From positions 229,466 through 293,465 of the forward strand of contig JAKUCV010004798.1 in assembly GCA_028386065.3 (NCBI GenBank): DNA of 64,000 bases. Reading direction: 5' to 3'. The notes beneath the pieces were generated by a model that saw nothing but the letters and a program-made list of their open reading frames with translations, was not told the origin of the DNA and made no database searches. Within the stretch, counting starts at the first letter, position 1. The number at the start of each line of letters is the position of its first letter. This document shows, piece after piece, positions 10,930 to 23,649 of this stretch. Source of the stretch: Turnera subulata. Its lineage: Eukaryota; Streptophyta; Magnoliopsida; Malpighiales; Passifloraceae. The position numbers and the translations under genes were made by a program.

Positions 10930-13790
10930 AAACGCCACATAAATATCTCTAAAATCACACTTACATAGGACAAATTTTTCTCACTTAACCAATGAGAACC
11001 TTAACCAAGGGCAACGTTTTTCTATGACCTTGCTCCTACTCTCTGGGACACCCCGGTAATCACGCCAACCACAAAGCCCATGTGTGGCCATATGTATCTT
11101 CTGACTACTAAGTTATCACTGTAATGAAGGCACTCCTCTCTTTTTTCTATCGGGTATTTGAAGTTTTGCCTCGACTAGTCTGGATTCGACCCGAATTGCG
11201 CTCCTAATGGTGGGTGAGTCTCCACATTGAAGATTTTCTGCATATACAAGAGCTCGAACCCGAAACGTCGCTTAAGTTGAACCAAGTCTATACGGTCTAA
11301 ACTCTAATGTAGTGTTTGTGCAGGTTGTGTAAGTGTCCATCTAACATCTGTCTAAAATACATCACAGCCTTCCCTTAATGATGATTTTTATAATACAGAA
11401 GTTGGGCCCTAATTGTACTTAAGTGAGTACTCTTTATGGGTAGACTCTATTTTTTTCAATATCTCCCACTCACACATAATATACGAGTGATAAAGACAAT
11501 TATGAGAAACTGGTCCTTAGAAACTACAAACATCCACACTAGGAAGTAGAACCTTGCGACCTAAATATTATGAGTGCTACAATGTTATATATTTGTTAGG
11601 AATATATAGCCTCTCGTCAAGAAAAAAACTTGCAAGTTGATGAAAAAGTATGCATGTACCCTAGCTAGATCATATAAATGAGATTAGGTATCTTCCTAAT
11701 ATCTCCTTTACTAAGATACATAGTATCGACAATAAGCGGAGAATAAACTTACACTAACCCATGTAGTTGACAAATTGTACACATGGTATGAAATATATGT
11801 TACAACATTTTCTCTATATCCCGAGGAGTGCATATCTTTTCCCGTAAGAAATGTTCTACAACTGATATTTAGACGCCATAAGCTTCCAAATTTGTGTTTC
11901 TCGATCTACAAATCAACTTGAACTCACATTTAGCCCATAAAGTAGACTGAAGGACCATATTCCACCGTTAAAATGACCTTTTGTCATCATATAGTCGATA
12001 TTAATAATTTTATGTCATTAGCTCTCAAATTATCCATATGATAATTTTGCTTCAAATCTGTCTCATCTCCACATATCATTATGAAAGGAAAGCGATTACC
12101 CGTGCAAGAAGGCTAACCTCTTACCTACTCGACATACTGTTAAACAAAGTAAATAAGAAATGTACATAATACTCAACCATATGTATGCATGTAAATAAAC
12201 TTAATTAATAGCAAGAACATTTCAATATATATTGTGAACATTGGAAAAACAATAATCATAGAGTGAAGTACATTCAAGCCTACATAATTTTAATACGTAA
12301 TTGTGTGTTAGACAAACACATCCAAGATAAAAGCTTAGTCAAAGATCCAGCTCACATGTCTCTTTTAGTGTAGGAACCCCATCAAATATCCATTTGGCCT
12401 TCTCACTCAAAATATATAGCCACCACCCGGATTCTATTTTAGGGAAAAAAATTGGAAAAACCTCGCTACTTCCCAAAAGAAAACTGAATTGCTAAACTCA
12501 GGGTCCCGTCACGGATAGAAAGATGTTAGGCACTCATCCATCTTTTGAGCGAGTTTGTTTGTGTATATGTGCCTTCCAAAGTGTGTGCAAGCATGCATGC
12601 AAATCATATAATAAAATTATATAAACATACTGAAAATAAAAGAAACAAGGGAGGGGGGAAGAAAGGGGGAAAACAAATAATGTTCTTGCATCTTGAACCA
12701 CTAGAGACTACCAACGCCACCCATCAACCAGGATCAAAGCCCACGAAGTTTTACATAGCATCACTTCAACAACGACAATAATAAAATCATAAATCATTAA
12801 ATTTTTGTTGGAAATCGAAAAGGGAGAAAGCATTTATCCTCGCCCATAGGACAAAAACCATGCACCGATTTCAACTAAAATTTAAATTAAAAAAAATGTC
12901 TGAACTAGTCTCTGGTCAAAACGAAAAAAGTTGTGGTTCTGCCTTTATCTTTCAGAAGACACTAAGATTGCAAGGAATGGACTTCTAGAACTAAGTTACG
13001 AATTTTCTATCAAAAATTGTCTTGTCTAGAATTCCTGCAGCAACCCTTGACTTTAGAAAATGATAAACATGTCAATACAGAACCAAATCAAAGTGAGATT
13101 AGTGTCAAAAGGAAGATGTGCATGTTTAGTTTCAAGAGCATTTAGTTCCACATGAATTAAATTTCTCGGTAAAGAGAAGTAACTAAATAAATTAGGCAAA
13201 GGTCAAGTTGTCTTTATGGGACATGATTCTTGAACATATTCTAAAGAGTATGCCTCTTCCAAACTTTTAATTCCACTTGGAGCTGAACCAAAATCTACAA
13301 GATGGTTAACTAACACACAAGACCATATGAAGTTAAAGAAGAACTCAAGAGAAAATTAAAGAAAGAAAAGGCGTAGAGGTTTCTTAAGCGCAAGCTTGTT
13401 GGAAGAATTCTTGGTCCTGAAAGGGAAAGCCCCTTTTTATAGAAGGGAGGTTACTTATAATTGTGGAAAAGATCTAGGGCTCATAGTAGATTTAGAGATC
13501 CAAGGGTCAAGACTTAGGATGAGAGAGAAAGGTAAAAAATTTAAAATTTTAGCATATCAGGGTTTACATGACTCTCTGGTTTGGGCAGTCTTGTCGGGTT
13601 CCTTAGATGAAGATTGCTGACTCGGTATCCAGGGCGGTTCCTGCCTTTTTCCTTCTTCGATTTTTTCACTTCTTGGGAGAATCTTGAAAACGCATGAATC
13701 TTATTTTTTTCTACTATTTTTACATAAAAATTGTTTTATTTAGTGAATTTTTTAAAAAATTTTTAGACTTTATATTTTTTTGCAAAATTA
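10930..13790. other. Intergenic DNA with faint repeat remnants
   Basis: No gene was recognised. Around 11155-11260 lies a piece with a B-box-like ctcgaacccgaaac (minus strand) that shares blocks such as aatggtgggtgagtctcc with the inverse of 57293-57410, suggesting an old SINE-like family. 12500-13700 could include the 5' part of the LTR of the following Athila-like element, but no boundary is visible. Confidence 0.35.
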
Positions 13791-13791
13791 T

Positions 13792-13794
<3 letters not shown>

Positions 13795-13834
<40 letters not shown>
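13795..13834. repeat. (TA)n microsatellite
   Basis: About 20 uninterrupted TA units. A second shorter TA run occurs at about 13872-13890. Confidence 0.95.
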
Positions 13835-13837
<3 letters not shown>

Positions 13838-14399
13838 CCAATGGGCTTGTATGTAGCTCATTAATTATCAAAATATATATATATATATATAATTATTTAA
13901 TAACTATTATCTAGGGTCAATAACATTGAACTCCAAGTTTGAGCTTGGTCCGGCCAGTGACCCATGACCCGAAACCTTTTTTTGAGTTTATCTCCATCAC
14001 TAGCGAATAGCAGGGTGTTCGGGACTAGGGTAGATATACAATAACGGCGACATCAGGTTGTAGATAACATAGGTTAGGTAGCCCTACAAGGTAAACGAGT
14101 AAATTAACCAATTCCTGGGCTATTATTTGAACAGCCCGAGCTGTAGTGAACCCCGGGCAACCTAGGTTCCCTTTCATTGCGTTTTCCTCCAATCGATATT
14201 CCTGACTTTTATTTTCTGTTTATTTACTTTATAAACTCAATCTATTATTCCCCTAATCACGACTTTGTTTATTTTATTGTTTTATGGTCTAATCAATTAA
14301 GATCCTAAGCACAGTATTGTTTACAGCAGTCCCTGTGATTCGACCTTGTTTACTACAACACGTTGTGCACTTCCAGTGACTTTTGTGCTAACAAGTTTA

Positions 14400-14417
14400 T
14401 GGCGCCATTGCCGGAGA
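14400..14417 (+). other. Primer binding site, tRNA-Asp type
   Basis: tggcgccattgccggaga matches the Athila primer site, complementary to the 3' end of tRNA-Asp, and sits just after the presumed LTR end. Confidence 0.7.
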
Positions 14418-14665
14418 CTGCGGTAGATATATGACTTTAGTATTTGAGATTGATTAGGCTCTCTTTGTTATCTGATTTCTTTGTTTTCTTGTGACAGGTT
14501 ACTGACAGCGCCCACTATAGTGTCTCCAGCGGTGTATGCAAACCAGAAGTAAAAACCCTGCACTTGTACACAACCTTGACATTGAAGGCACTGCTAGGCT
14601 ACTTCGCAAGCATACAAAGCAACAGAAAGTAAAGGAGAAAGCAAAGACAGCTAGCATGGCTAACA

Positions 14666-17226
14666 ATGGCCCAAACGGCAAGGATGACTTACCATGGGAA
14701 GAGAATGGTAATATTATCAATCCTATGGGCCATTGACCCTCTCAACCCAGCACATGCTATCATCCCTCCAGGTCCTGTATTCCAGCAGCGGGCACCGAAA
14801 CATGCTGGTGGCAACAACATTGTTGATCATTTCAGGAATATCCTGAGTCTGCCTACTAACCAGCTTATGCGGCCTCGCCATACAGCATCTACTGGTGCCA
14901 TAGCACCACTAAACATTGATAATCCTTATGAGCTCTGGGCCAATTTGGTTCAAATGGTGCAGAATAAGCAGTTTGGCGGTTCAGCGCTGGAGGATCCTAA
15001 CCAACATCAGGAGGACATTCCTGATATTTGTGCCACTACCAGAATCAATGGTTGTTCTGAAGATGCTAAGAAGCTTCACTTGTTCAAGTTTTCACTTAGA
15101 GATGGAGCAAAAAGATGGCTGAAGACACTGCCAGCAGGTACCATCACCACCCAAGAACAAATGGAAAAAGCTTTTCTGAAGAAATACTTTCCTGAAATAA
15201 AGATGGATGAGCTTCGAGGTGAGATCAGTAATTTTAAACAGAAGTATGATGAATCGATGGTTGAAGCATGGGAGAGATTTCAGGACTTGATCAAGAGCTA
15301 CCCTGCTCACATGGTGTATCCACCCACACTGTTGGAAATTTTTTATCGAGCCATGTCTCCAGTGTAAGTTTCCTAAGCTATATGACATTCATATACTAAG
15401 CATAACAAGCAGCGGAATTTACGGAAACTTAACCAAGAACCACATGTGAAGCATGCATAAACCGTATAACAAAATTTTTACATACCTGTAGAGTTAGGAT
15501 CTCTCACCCAACTTGTGTAAGGAATCAGCAAGAGCTAGACAACGGCCTGGCTCCTCTACGGTATCCACACGAACCGTGATCAACTTGGAGTCGTCACACG
15601 AGTCAAGCCTCGAGCTCCTCGGACTGATGTGCTAGCAAGAGTAAACCGGGGCTATGTGTTTTTGGGTGTTTGGTTCTCTTCCTTCTTTCACAAAGAAGAA
15701 GAGAGGTTGAGAGGATGATGGAGAGGTCTGAAAACTGATGCAAAACGTGAGAGAGGCCGAAGAGTGATCTAATCACTTAACTTTTCCCCACTCCCATCCA
15801 TAATGCATAAAGAATTAGCCTAATGGCCAACAAGGTGGACCAATGGTGATGTCCACCATAACCATTGTCTCCCACTAAACACAATCAGACCACAACTCAC
15901 CACAGCTCATGTCTGATCAATAATTCACTTAATTATTGATCCCAAAACGACCCTGGTCCAACCACGGTCCAACCACACCCAGTCCAACCACGGTTCAACC
16001 ACCTGCTCGAATCAACGGTTCTGTGTGTGTGACCCTGTAGGCACTTGTAACGTCCGGCAATAATTGTAAAATCTCATTTTACAATTATAAGCAAAGAGCG
16101 GCGTCTAGCAACACATCATTGCTACCCGAACGACAAGATCAGTACTGATTCTCTATGCCTCGGAACATGTCATCGTCCTTTCGTCTCATCATCAAGATCA
16201 AACACGAAACATGGAATATGCCAATCTCGTATATGTTTAATCTATGTTTCTTGATCCCCGAGTTAAATGTTTAAAACGGATACCCGTGATATCACCATAT
16301 CACCTAATCCGAGCATGGCCATGCATTTAACAGTTCAACTCTATCAAGAAACCATATGATAATATACCCGTTATATGGGTCGAACGAATCCCATCTTGAT
16401 CAATCAAAACCCACTACATAATCATCATATACCCAATGATTACCCTTATGTCCACCCAATTACGGATGACTAGGAATAATATCAAAGTACATGATTCATA
16501 TGTTGGATACCTTGACGATCTCAGGTCGAAGGACAATACATCTATAAGAAACACTAATGACATACATATAACGTTCCATGTAGTGTTCTTATGTGGGTCG
16601 GTCCGGTCCACAAGTTCTCTAACTTGTACCCATATGTTGAATTCATATCACATATAAATTCTCAACATACGCTAGTCTTAATTTATTATTACAACCCATC
16701 CGCAATAATAACCGACTAGGGACATTTAAGAATATATCAAATATGAACTAGGGTTATAAATATGTGCAAGCAATTATCTCATAATCATATTTATTGGAAT
16801 AACCTCAAAGTATATACATGACTACAATCATCCATAGATTGGCTTTTGGGCATATAACTAACATCCAGATGATAGGCGCACACTAAATGCTGTTATTGGA
16901 GGTAAATTCAAACATGCATCGTGTGAGGATGCCAAGAGGATTATGCTTAACCGTGAGGATGATGATGAACCACGCTGCTTCACTAGGGCTGTGCATCCAG
17001 TTTGGAAGCCCAGCTTGCTGCTATTTCGAAGCAGCTCAAAGATTTGACCGCAAAGCCTGTACAATCAGTAGCACAGGTACAACCCATTGCCCAATATAGT
17101 GTTTGTGAAATTTGCAGTGGCCCTCACTCTTTTCTTGAGTGTCCGGAGAACAATTCAGAGGAGGCAAATTTCATTGACCGCCGCCCAAATCCACTGTACA
17201 ACAACTATAATCAGGGGTATAACTAA
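14666..17226 (+). pseudogene. Athila-like gag, split by a solo LTR
   Basis: 14666-15362 encodes a retrotransposon gag domain (DPNQHQEDI, LHLFKFSLRDGAKRWLKTLP, FLKKYFPE, ESMVEAWERFQDLI). The reading resumes at 16869 with DRRTLNAVIGGKF directly after the target duplication. A CCHC-like knuckle CEICSGPHSFLECP follows at about 17100. Frames change near 14720 and 16990, so no intact protein can be made. In the Athila family this protein forms the virus-like particle. Confidence 0.75.
15363..16863. mobile_element. Solo LTR (1501 bp) with TSD tccag
   Basis: The segment begins TGTAAGTTTCC and ends ATATAACTAACA, and is flanked by the 5-bp duplication tccag (15358-15362 and 16864-16868). Removing it restores the gag reading of the surrounding Athila-like element. 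Read on the minus strand it starts TGTTAGTTATATGCCC, a copia-like LTR start, so minus orientation is more likely. No internal coding region remains, as expected after LTR-LTR recombination. Confidence 0.88.
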
Positions 17227-17713
17227 GGCTGACAATCAAACCCTAATCCAAACTACCAGCATCAAGGACAGCAGTAGCTGCAGCAAGGTGGACAACAAGG
17301 AGGATCCTCTGAGATGATGGCAATGATGAAGCAGTTGTTAGAAGGGCAGAATAGGATCGATAAGGAGTTGAACCTTTAAAAGCCCACAATAAAATGATTG
17401 AGAACCAAGTTGCACAGTATACTGTGCAGCTGCAGCAACCACAGGGCTAACTGCCAGGACAACCGAGGCAAACCCAAAGGAGCAGTGCCAGGAAGTAATG
17501 CTGAGGAGTGTGAAGGAACTTCCAGACCCTATTTCTAAACCAGCAAAGGTGATAGCACCCGAATTAGAGGAGAAACAAGAAGTAATAGCTAAACCAGTGA
17601 CGCTGCAGGAAGCTGAACCTAAGAGGAAGGCACTGCCAGTACCTTACTAGCCCCCACTGACATACCCACAGGTTTACAAGAAGAGCAAGCTCGAGGATCA
17701 ATACAGGAAATTT

Positions 17714-18833
17714 GTGGATATGCTTAGTGGCCTCCGATTGGAAAATCCCTTCACCACTGTTCTGGATCAAATGCCCACTTATGCCAAATTTTTGAAAGAG
17801 ATCCTCACCAACAAGCGAGCGGTGGAAAAACAAATAGTGGCCCTAACTGCAAACTGCAGTGCCGTGCTGCAACACCAAGTTCACACCCCCAAGCTGGGCA
17901 ACCCAGGGAGTATTTCCACTCCTTGTGAAATTGGTACTCAGAATTTTAATAGAGCCTTATGTGAATTGGGAGCTAGTGTGAGTTTTATGCCCTTACTAGC
18001 AGCACAACAACTGGATTTTGGAGAGATTAATCCTACCTGTGTGGTGCTGCAGCTTGCCGACCGATTCATTAAGTACCCCATTGGAGTCTTGGAGGTTGTT
18101 CTTTTGAAAGTGGGGAAGTTCTATATTCCCTGTGATTTTGCCATCATGGACATGAAGCTCGATGACTAGACTCCAATTATTCTTGGGCAACCTTTCCTAG
18201 CCATAGTAGGCATGCTCCTTGATGCAAGAGAAGGGAGTGTCACACTTAGAGATGGGGAAGAGACTGTGGAGTTTAATGTCCAGAAAGCTATGAGTCTGAA
18301 GTCCCAACTAACACCTGCTATATGGTTCGGATTATGGATAATGATCTGGAGGATATTGTAGCTGAGACAGTGCCCGCTGTTAATTCTGCTGATGCGCTGT
18401 TGGCATGCTTGGTCATTAGCGCGGTACCTGAGGATGAAGACCCTTCTATGAGGGACGTGGCTCACAGATTATCCACCACTCCTATTGTGCACCCCCACAG
18501 CAAGCGTTTGAAGTACTCCAGCGAGAAGTTGTTGCAGACAGACCAGCAGTGGATGCTGCTCACCAATCAGCCAAACCAGCGGTGGAATTGAAACCACTTC
18601 CACCTCATCTCAGGTATGATTTCCTTGGTTCTAATAATACTTTTCCTATTATTATTAGTGTTGACCTTTCTGCAGGTGAGAGAGATGCCTTGTTTAGCGT
18701 ACTCAATCAGCACCGTGTTGCTATCGTGTATACTGTAAATGATATAAAGGTGATCAGTCCCTCTCTCTACATGCACCGCATCCCATTGGAGGAGGGATTC
18801 AAGGCCATAGTTGAACACCAGTTAAGATCCTAA
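17714..18833 (+). pseudogene. Athila-like protease and N-terminal RT fragment
   Basis: 17714-18169 encodes the region before the protease and the protease itself (ALCELGASVSFMP, then ILGQPFL after a TAG at 18167-18169). The active-site Asp expected in D-L-G-A is Glu, so the enzyme would be inactive even without the stop. 18549-18833 encodes the entrance to RT (LPPHLRYDFLG, SPSLYMHRIPLEEG, VEHQ) and stops at the deletion point. There are several frame changes between these parts. Confidence 0.75.
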
Positions 18834-18918
18834 GCACAGTATTATTTACAGTAGTCCCTGTGATTCGACTTCGTTTACTACAGCACGTTGTGCACTTGCA
18901 GTCATTTTGTGGGTGTAA
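18822..18918 (+). repeat. Remnant of the 3' LTR end of the Athila-like element
   Basis: It runs parallel to 14297-14393 with few changes (gatcctaagcacagtatt, tccctgtgattcgac, cacgttgtgcactt). The join to RT falls on the shared 9-mer ttaagatcc. Confidence 0.8.
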
Positions 18919-18920
18919 TT

Positions 18921-19700
18921 AATCGGATTTTCAGCCCCAAAAATACCTAATTTCAGAAGTGAATATTGATTTGATTAGAATGGAGATTACTTAAGCCAAG
19001 TTTGGAAAGCAGTCTAAAAAAGAAATCTTGTTGCGGTGAGCACAACCTACTAATTTGACGATTACGGGGGATACAGACATCCATTTTGGATAAAAGCAGT
19101 TGGGCATGAAACTAGACTTCCATAGCTTTCTAAAGATATATATTCAGAATTTTGGATCGATAGACAAGTAGAAAAGCTCAGTTGATTTTGGTCTAGTTAT
19201 GCAGAATTTCCACAAGGAACCCAGGCTCAATGTTTTCAATATAACTAGAGTTAAAGAAGTCCATTGGAGGCATGCTTTATTTGACCAGAATGCTAGGAGA
19301 ATTCTCCAGAAGTCTTTACATTTGCTCAAAGTCCAACTCTACCACTAAAAGGTCGGAAAATTAGAGGAAATCTTCTGATAAGAAAAAAGAAAAAAAGTTC
19401 CAACTTGGTATATAAGTCAAGGATTCAATCCCCATTAAAAAAAGGGAGACCTAAACCACCCTAAGGACAAGAAAAGCAGTATAAATATTCTTCTCAGGTC
19501 TAAAGAATTTGATCAGTCGATTAGCGGGTCGGACAATTGGTTGGTCAATACTCTCTACAAAGTGCGTTAGCCTAGGAAACTCTACGCTGGTTCATCAACT
19601 CCTATTTGGATTTGTCTTTGTCAGATCTCATGCGATGTTTTTTCTTATGTGTTTCTTACGAATTAGAGCACGTTCAAGGTGGAATTGAAGGCTTGGAAGA
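18921..19700. other. Intergenic DNA, no gene seen
   Basis: Only short chance frames. No domain or repeat boundary was recognised. Confidence 0.45.
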
Positions 19701-19715
19701 ACCAAACATTTGCAC

Positions 19716-19823
19716 AGATTTTTTTGATACTAGTCGAGGAGAGTGAGACTCGAATCTGAGACCTCACCCCTCTTGTGCTTTTGACACAAGAGTGCGAATG
19801 AGCTACAAGCCCACTAGTATACT
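19716..19823 (-). mobile_element. tRNA-derived SINE-like sequence
   Basis: Read on the minus strand it has an A-box-like TGTAGCTCATTCG and, some 40 nt on, a B-box-like AGATTCGAGTCTC, followed by a short tail and an A-run (T-run on the plus strand near 19718-19724). It does not fold as a real tRNA. Confidence 0.45.
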
Positions 19824-19979
19824 TTTGCACAGATCGCGTTCAAGCTCCCAATCCCATAAAGACAACCTTACTTTTGCTTATTATTTTATTTATGCTTGTG
19901 TGAAACTAATTGCTTTTGAAACTTTCTTTTTGTAACTTTCTTTTTGTTTTATATTGATAGGTTTATGATTTTCTAAAAT

Positions 19980-21902
19980 CACATGTTGTAGCATTTCCTG
20001 ACAGGACATGTTCTAATAGAAAATTCATAACTTCAGATCTAGGAGCCAGATTCGTGTCTCTAAAAATCCAAGAGAGAGATTTAAACTTTGTTTTTAGACC
20101 AGAGGCTAATTCAGATGTTTTCATTATTTAAATTTTAGTTGAATGCGACACATAGGTTCTTTCACGCAGGCCAAGGTAAGTGTGCTTCTCCCATTTTACT
20201 TTTTGCAATTTCGTGATGATGATGATTTGACCGATTGATTGTGTGTTAGAGTATCTCTTTGATGTAAGAACTACGTGGGCTTTAATCCTTGCCGTCGGAT
20301 TACGGAGGCAGATTTTAGCAGATTTAGACACAAACCAAATTGTTTTTGTTTTTGTTTTCATTTTCGTTCCTTTCATAATTATTTGTGATTCGGATTATGC
20401 ATGTGGTACTTATTTGTTTGATAATATGCTTTAAGTGATGTTGATTGATTCAGTAACATATGCTTACAAGAGATACACTTTATTTAAAATTAAACATTGT
20501 CTCACCCAATCATACGTAGGGTATATCTTACCTTCCTACCTATGATGAACGCCTGAATCTGGCACTTTGGTTTCATCGACTAGCCCATTTTATCGATTTA
20601 TAGAGCATCAATGATTTTTCCCCATATTTTTCAGTTTGAATAAAATCTAGAAGGCGACTCTAAGGCCAGGGTATAATGCAAGATAGTTTTGGGGTTAAAC
20701 TCCTAAATCACCCCCTACTTATTTGAATAGATAATTTATATTCCCCTACTATTTGAATGTATGTAGTTCATCATTCTTGTACTTGGTAATTGTGATTGAT
20801 TTGGTCGCCTCATTCATTCAATTTTGATTAATTTTTCCAAAAAATTGCCGACATTGCATATTTTTCAATAGAAATTGTTAAATTATTTTCATTATTTTAA
20901 CCTCAACTTGCCACAAATAGGTTTGATTGTTTGTGTTTGTGAGGCACATGTTGTAGCATTTCCTGACAGGACATGTTCTAATAGAAAATTCATAACTTCA
21001 GATCTAGGAGTTAGATTCGTGTCTCTAGAAATCCAAGAGAGAGATCTAAACTTTGTTTTTAGACCAGAGGCTAATTCGGATGTTTTCATTATTTAAATTT
21101 TAGTTGAATTCGACACATAGGTTCTTTCACGCAGGCTAAGGTAAGTGTGCTTCTCCCATTTTACTTTTTGCAATTCCGTGATGATGATGATTTGACCGAT
21201 TGATTGTGTGTTAGAGTATCTCTTTGATGTAAGAACTACGTGGGCTTTAATCCTTGCCGTCGGATTACGGAGGCAGATTTTAGCAGATTTAGACACAAAC
21301 CAAATTGTTTTTGTTTTTGTTTTTGTTTTCATTTTCGTTCCTTTTATAATTATTTGTGATTCGGATTATGCATGTGGTACTTATTTGTTTGATAATATGC
21401 CTTAAGTGATGTTGATTGATTCAGTAACATATGCTTACAAGAGATACACTTTATTTAAAATTAAACATTGTCTCACCCAATCATACGTAGGGTATATCTT
21501 ACCTTCCTACCTATGATGAACGCCCGAATCTGGCACTTTGGTTTCATCGACTAGCCCATTTTATGGATGCTATTTTTCCCCAGATTTTTCAATTTGAATA
21601 AAATCTAGAAGGCGACTCTAAGGCCAGGGTATAATGCAAGATAGTTTTGGGGGTTAAACTCCTAAATCACCCCCTACTTATTTGAATAGATAATTTATAT
21701 TCCCCTACTATTTGAATGTGTGTAGTCCATCATTCTTGTACTTGGTAATTGTGATTGATTTGGTCACCTCATTCATTCAATTTTGATCAATTTTTCCAAA
21801 AAATTGCCGACATTGCATATTTTTCAATAGAAATTGTTAAATCATTTTCATTATTTTAACCTCAACTTGCCACAAATAGGTTTGATTGTTTGTGTTTGTG
21901 AG
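19980..21902. repeat. Tandem duplication of a 0.96-kb unit
   Basis: Copy 1 (about 19980-20944) and copy 2 (20945-21902) are nearly identical head-to-tail copies offset by 965 bp. Both start acatgttgtagcatttcctg and end tttgtgtttgtgagg. Differences are single bases, a small indel near 20600/21570, and a 6-bp slippage in a GTTTTT run (20339-20357 versus 21304-21328). The unit contains gaactacgtgggctttaatc and ggcgactct, wording reminiscent of Ty3/gypsy LTR ends, but no LTR boundary or coding domain is visible. Confidence 0.85.
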
Positions 21903-23649
21903 GTGGGTCAAATTAACTTTAAGATTAGGTTCACGACTAATCAAATTTGAGGGTCCTAACCATAAAATTTCTTGGATAATTCCGAGAGAAATGTGCCACT
22001 TGAAAGATTTTTGGGAAAATTGATTAAAATTGAATGGGAAGATTAAATTAATCACAACTAATAAATATGTAGACCACATACATTGATACTGGAGCTAAAG
22101 AGTGAAAATAATCAAATCGAAAGGTAGGGGACTATTATTTTCTTCTTTTTAGAATCGAATCAACTTCATTTCATAACTGGTTAGGAAACTCCTAACAAAA
22201 TTACAACTCCACAAAGTGAGGGGACTGTAAGAACAAGAAGAACTAGGAGCAAACAAGAGGTAGCTCCTAGAGAAAAGCTAAACAACAAATGAAATATTCC
22301 AGAAATCACATAGTTTATGTAGTTTAGGAGAGAGGGGTCTCGGTTTAAGCTTTGAAAGACCTCTACATCTCAGCTTAACATCCGAACAGACTATAGCAAT
22401 GATACTATCAGGAGGGTGAGAGCAGTTTTGGAATATTCTAAGGTTGCGTTCTTTCCAGAGATGATATATGCAGGCTGACCAAATCATCCTTAGTAGCATA
22501 GCCTTAGGACCTCTTTTCTGCAAACAACTTTTAGTCCAATGAAATTCAGAGGACCAATCTCCAACAGGACGAGAAATGGAGCATAATAGTAACAGCTTGG
22601 ACCACACAGCAGCAGTATAAGGGCAAGCAAAGTAAACATGGTCCCGGGTTTTAGGGGAGCAAGAGCAAAATGGGCAGCTGACATTAGTAACAATCCCCCA
22701 TCCATGTAATCGAGATCGAGTTCCAATCGATCCAAAATGGCCAGCTAGGCTATGAGACTGTTTTGGAATATGCCCTGCAAACTATAAGAGTTTAAACCAA
22801 TCAACTCGACTATGTTAATACTCTCCCAAGCACTTTTGATTGTAAAAGAACCGGACGATGATAGATTCCTGTGAACTACATCAGGTTGGGATGAAGGAAC
22901 AATATAGGCAGCTTCAACCTTCAGTTCTTCCAATAAGTGTAATCTGGAAACAGACCAAGACCAAGTACCATTAGAGATAATAGAGTTCACAGTTGCATGA
23001 AGAGGATTTTTAAAAGCAGCAATAGTAGAGGGTGATATAAGAGATTTCAAAGAACCTCTTGGTAGCCATGAGTCCCACCAAAAGAATGTGGTCCACCATT
23101 GCAAATTGCATGAAAAAAAAAACACCTGTTACGAAGCTTCAGAATTTTACAAAAGCTCCAAGTAGCTGGAATATCAAGGCTTCAAATACTTCGCCCCTTG
23201 ATATAATAAGCATGTATCCATGCTACCCAAAGTGAGCCAGCCTGCAATAAAAGATTTCATAGATTTTTCTCTATGCAAGCTTTGTTCCATTCTTTGAGGC
23301 ATTTTACTCCTAAACCACCTTTTTGTTTGGGTGGGTAAATCAGTCCACGTGACTTCTGCCTAGCGAGCATCAGACCATAAGAATGTAGCACATTGTTACT
23401 CAATGAATTTAAGAACACGGGCAGGGAGGAAAAAAATATTAGCCCTGTAATTTTTGATACTAAATAAGACAGATCGTCCAGTGGTATTTTCCCCGCGAAG
23501 GAGAGCAGTTTCGCACTCCAAGAGTGAATGCGAGCTAGAATCTTGTCCATCAATGGCTTGTAGTGTTGAAAAGAAAACCTTTCAGAGAGAAGAGGCACTC
23601 CAAGGTAGCGCATGGGGAGGGTATCTAGTTTAAATCCACCTAGCTCAAG

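Larger units (their letters stand above)
13900..18920 (+). mobile_element. Athila-like Ty3/gypsy retrotransposon, internally deleted
   Basis: The 3' part of a 5' LTR ends about 14393, followed by the tRNA-Asp type primer site tggcgccattgccggaga at 14400-14417, characteristic of the Athila/Tat group. Gag, zinc knuckle, protease and the start of reverse transcriptase follow in order, interrupted by a solo LTR (15363-16863). The sequence then jumps at 18822 into a copy of the LTR end: 18822-18918 matches 14297-14393. Most of RT, RNase H and integrase are gone. Confidence 0.85.

Noticed and set aside
20128..21332. Paired minus-strand frames starting MKTKTKTK
   Set aside because: They arise from the GTTTTT slippage run repeated in the tandem duplication; no independent support.
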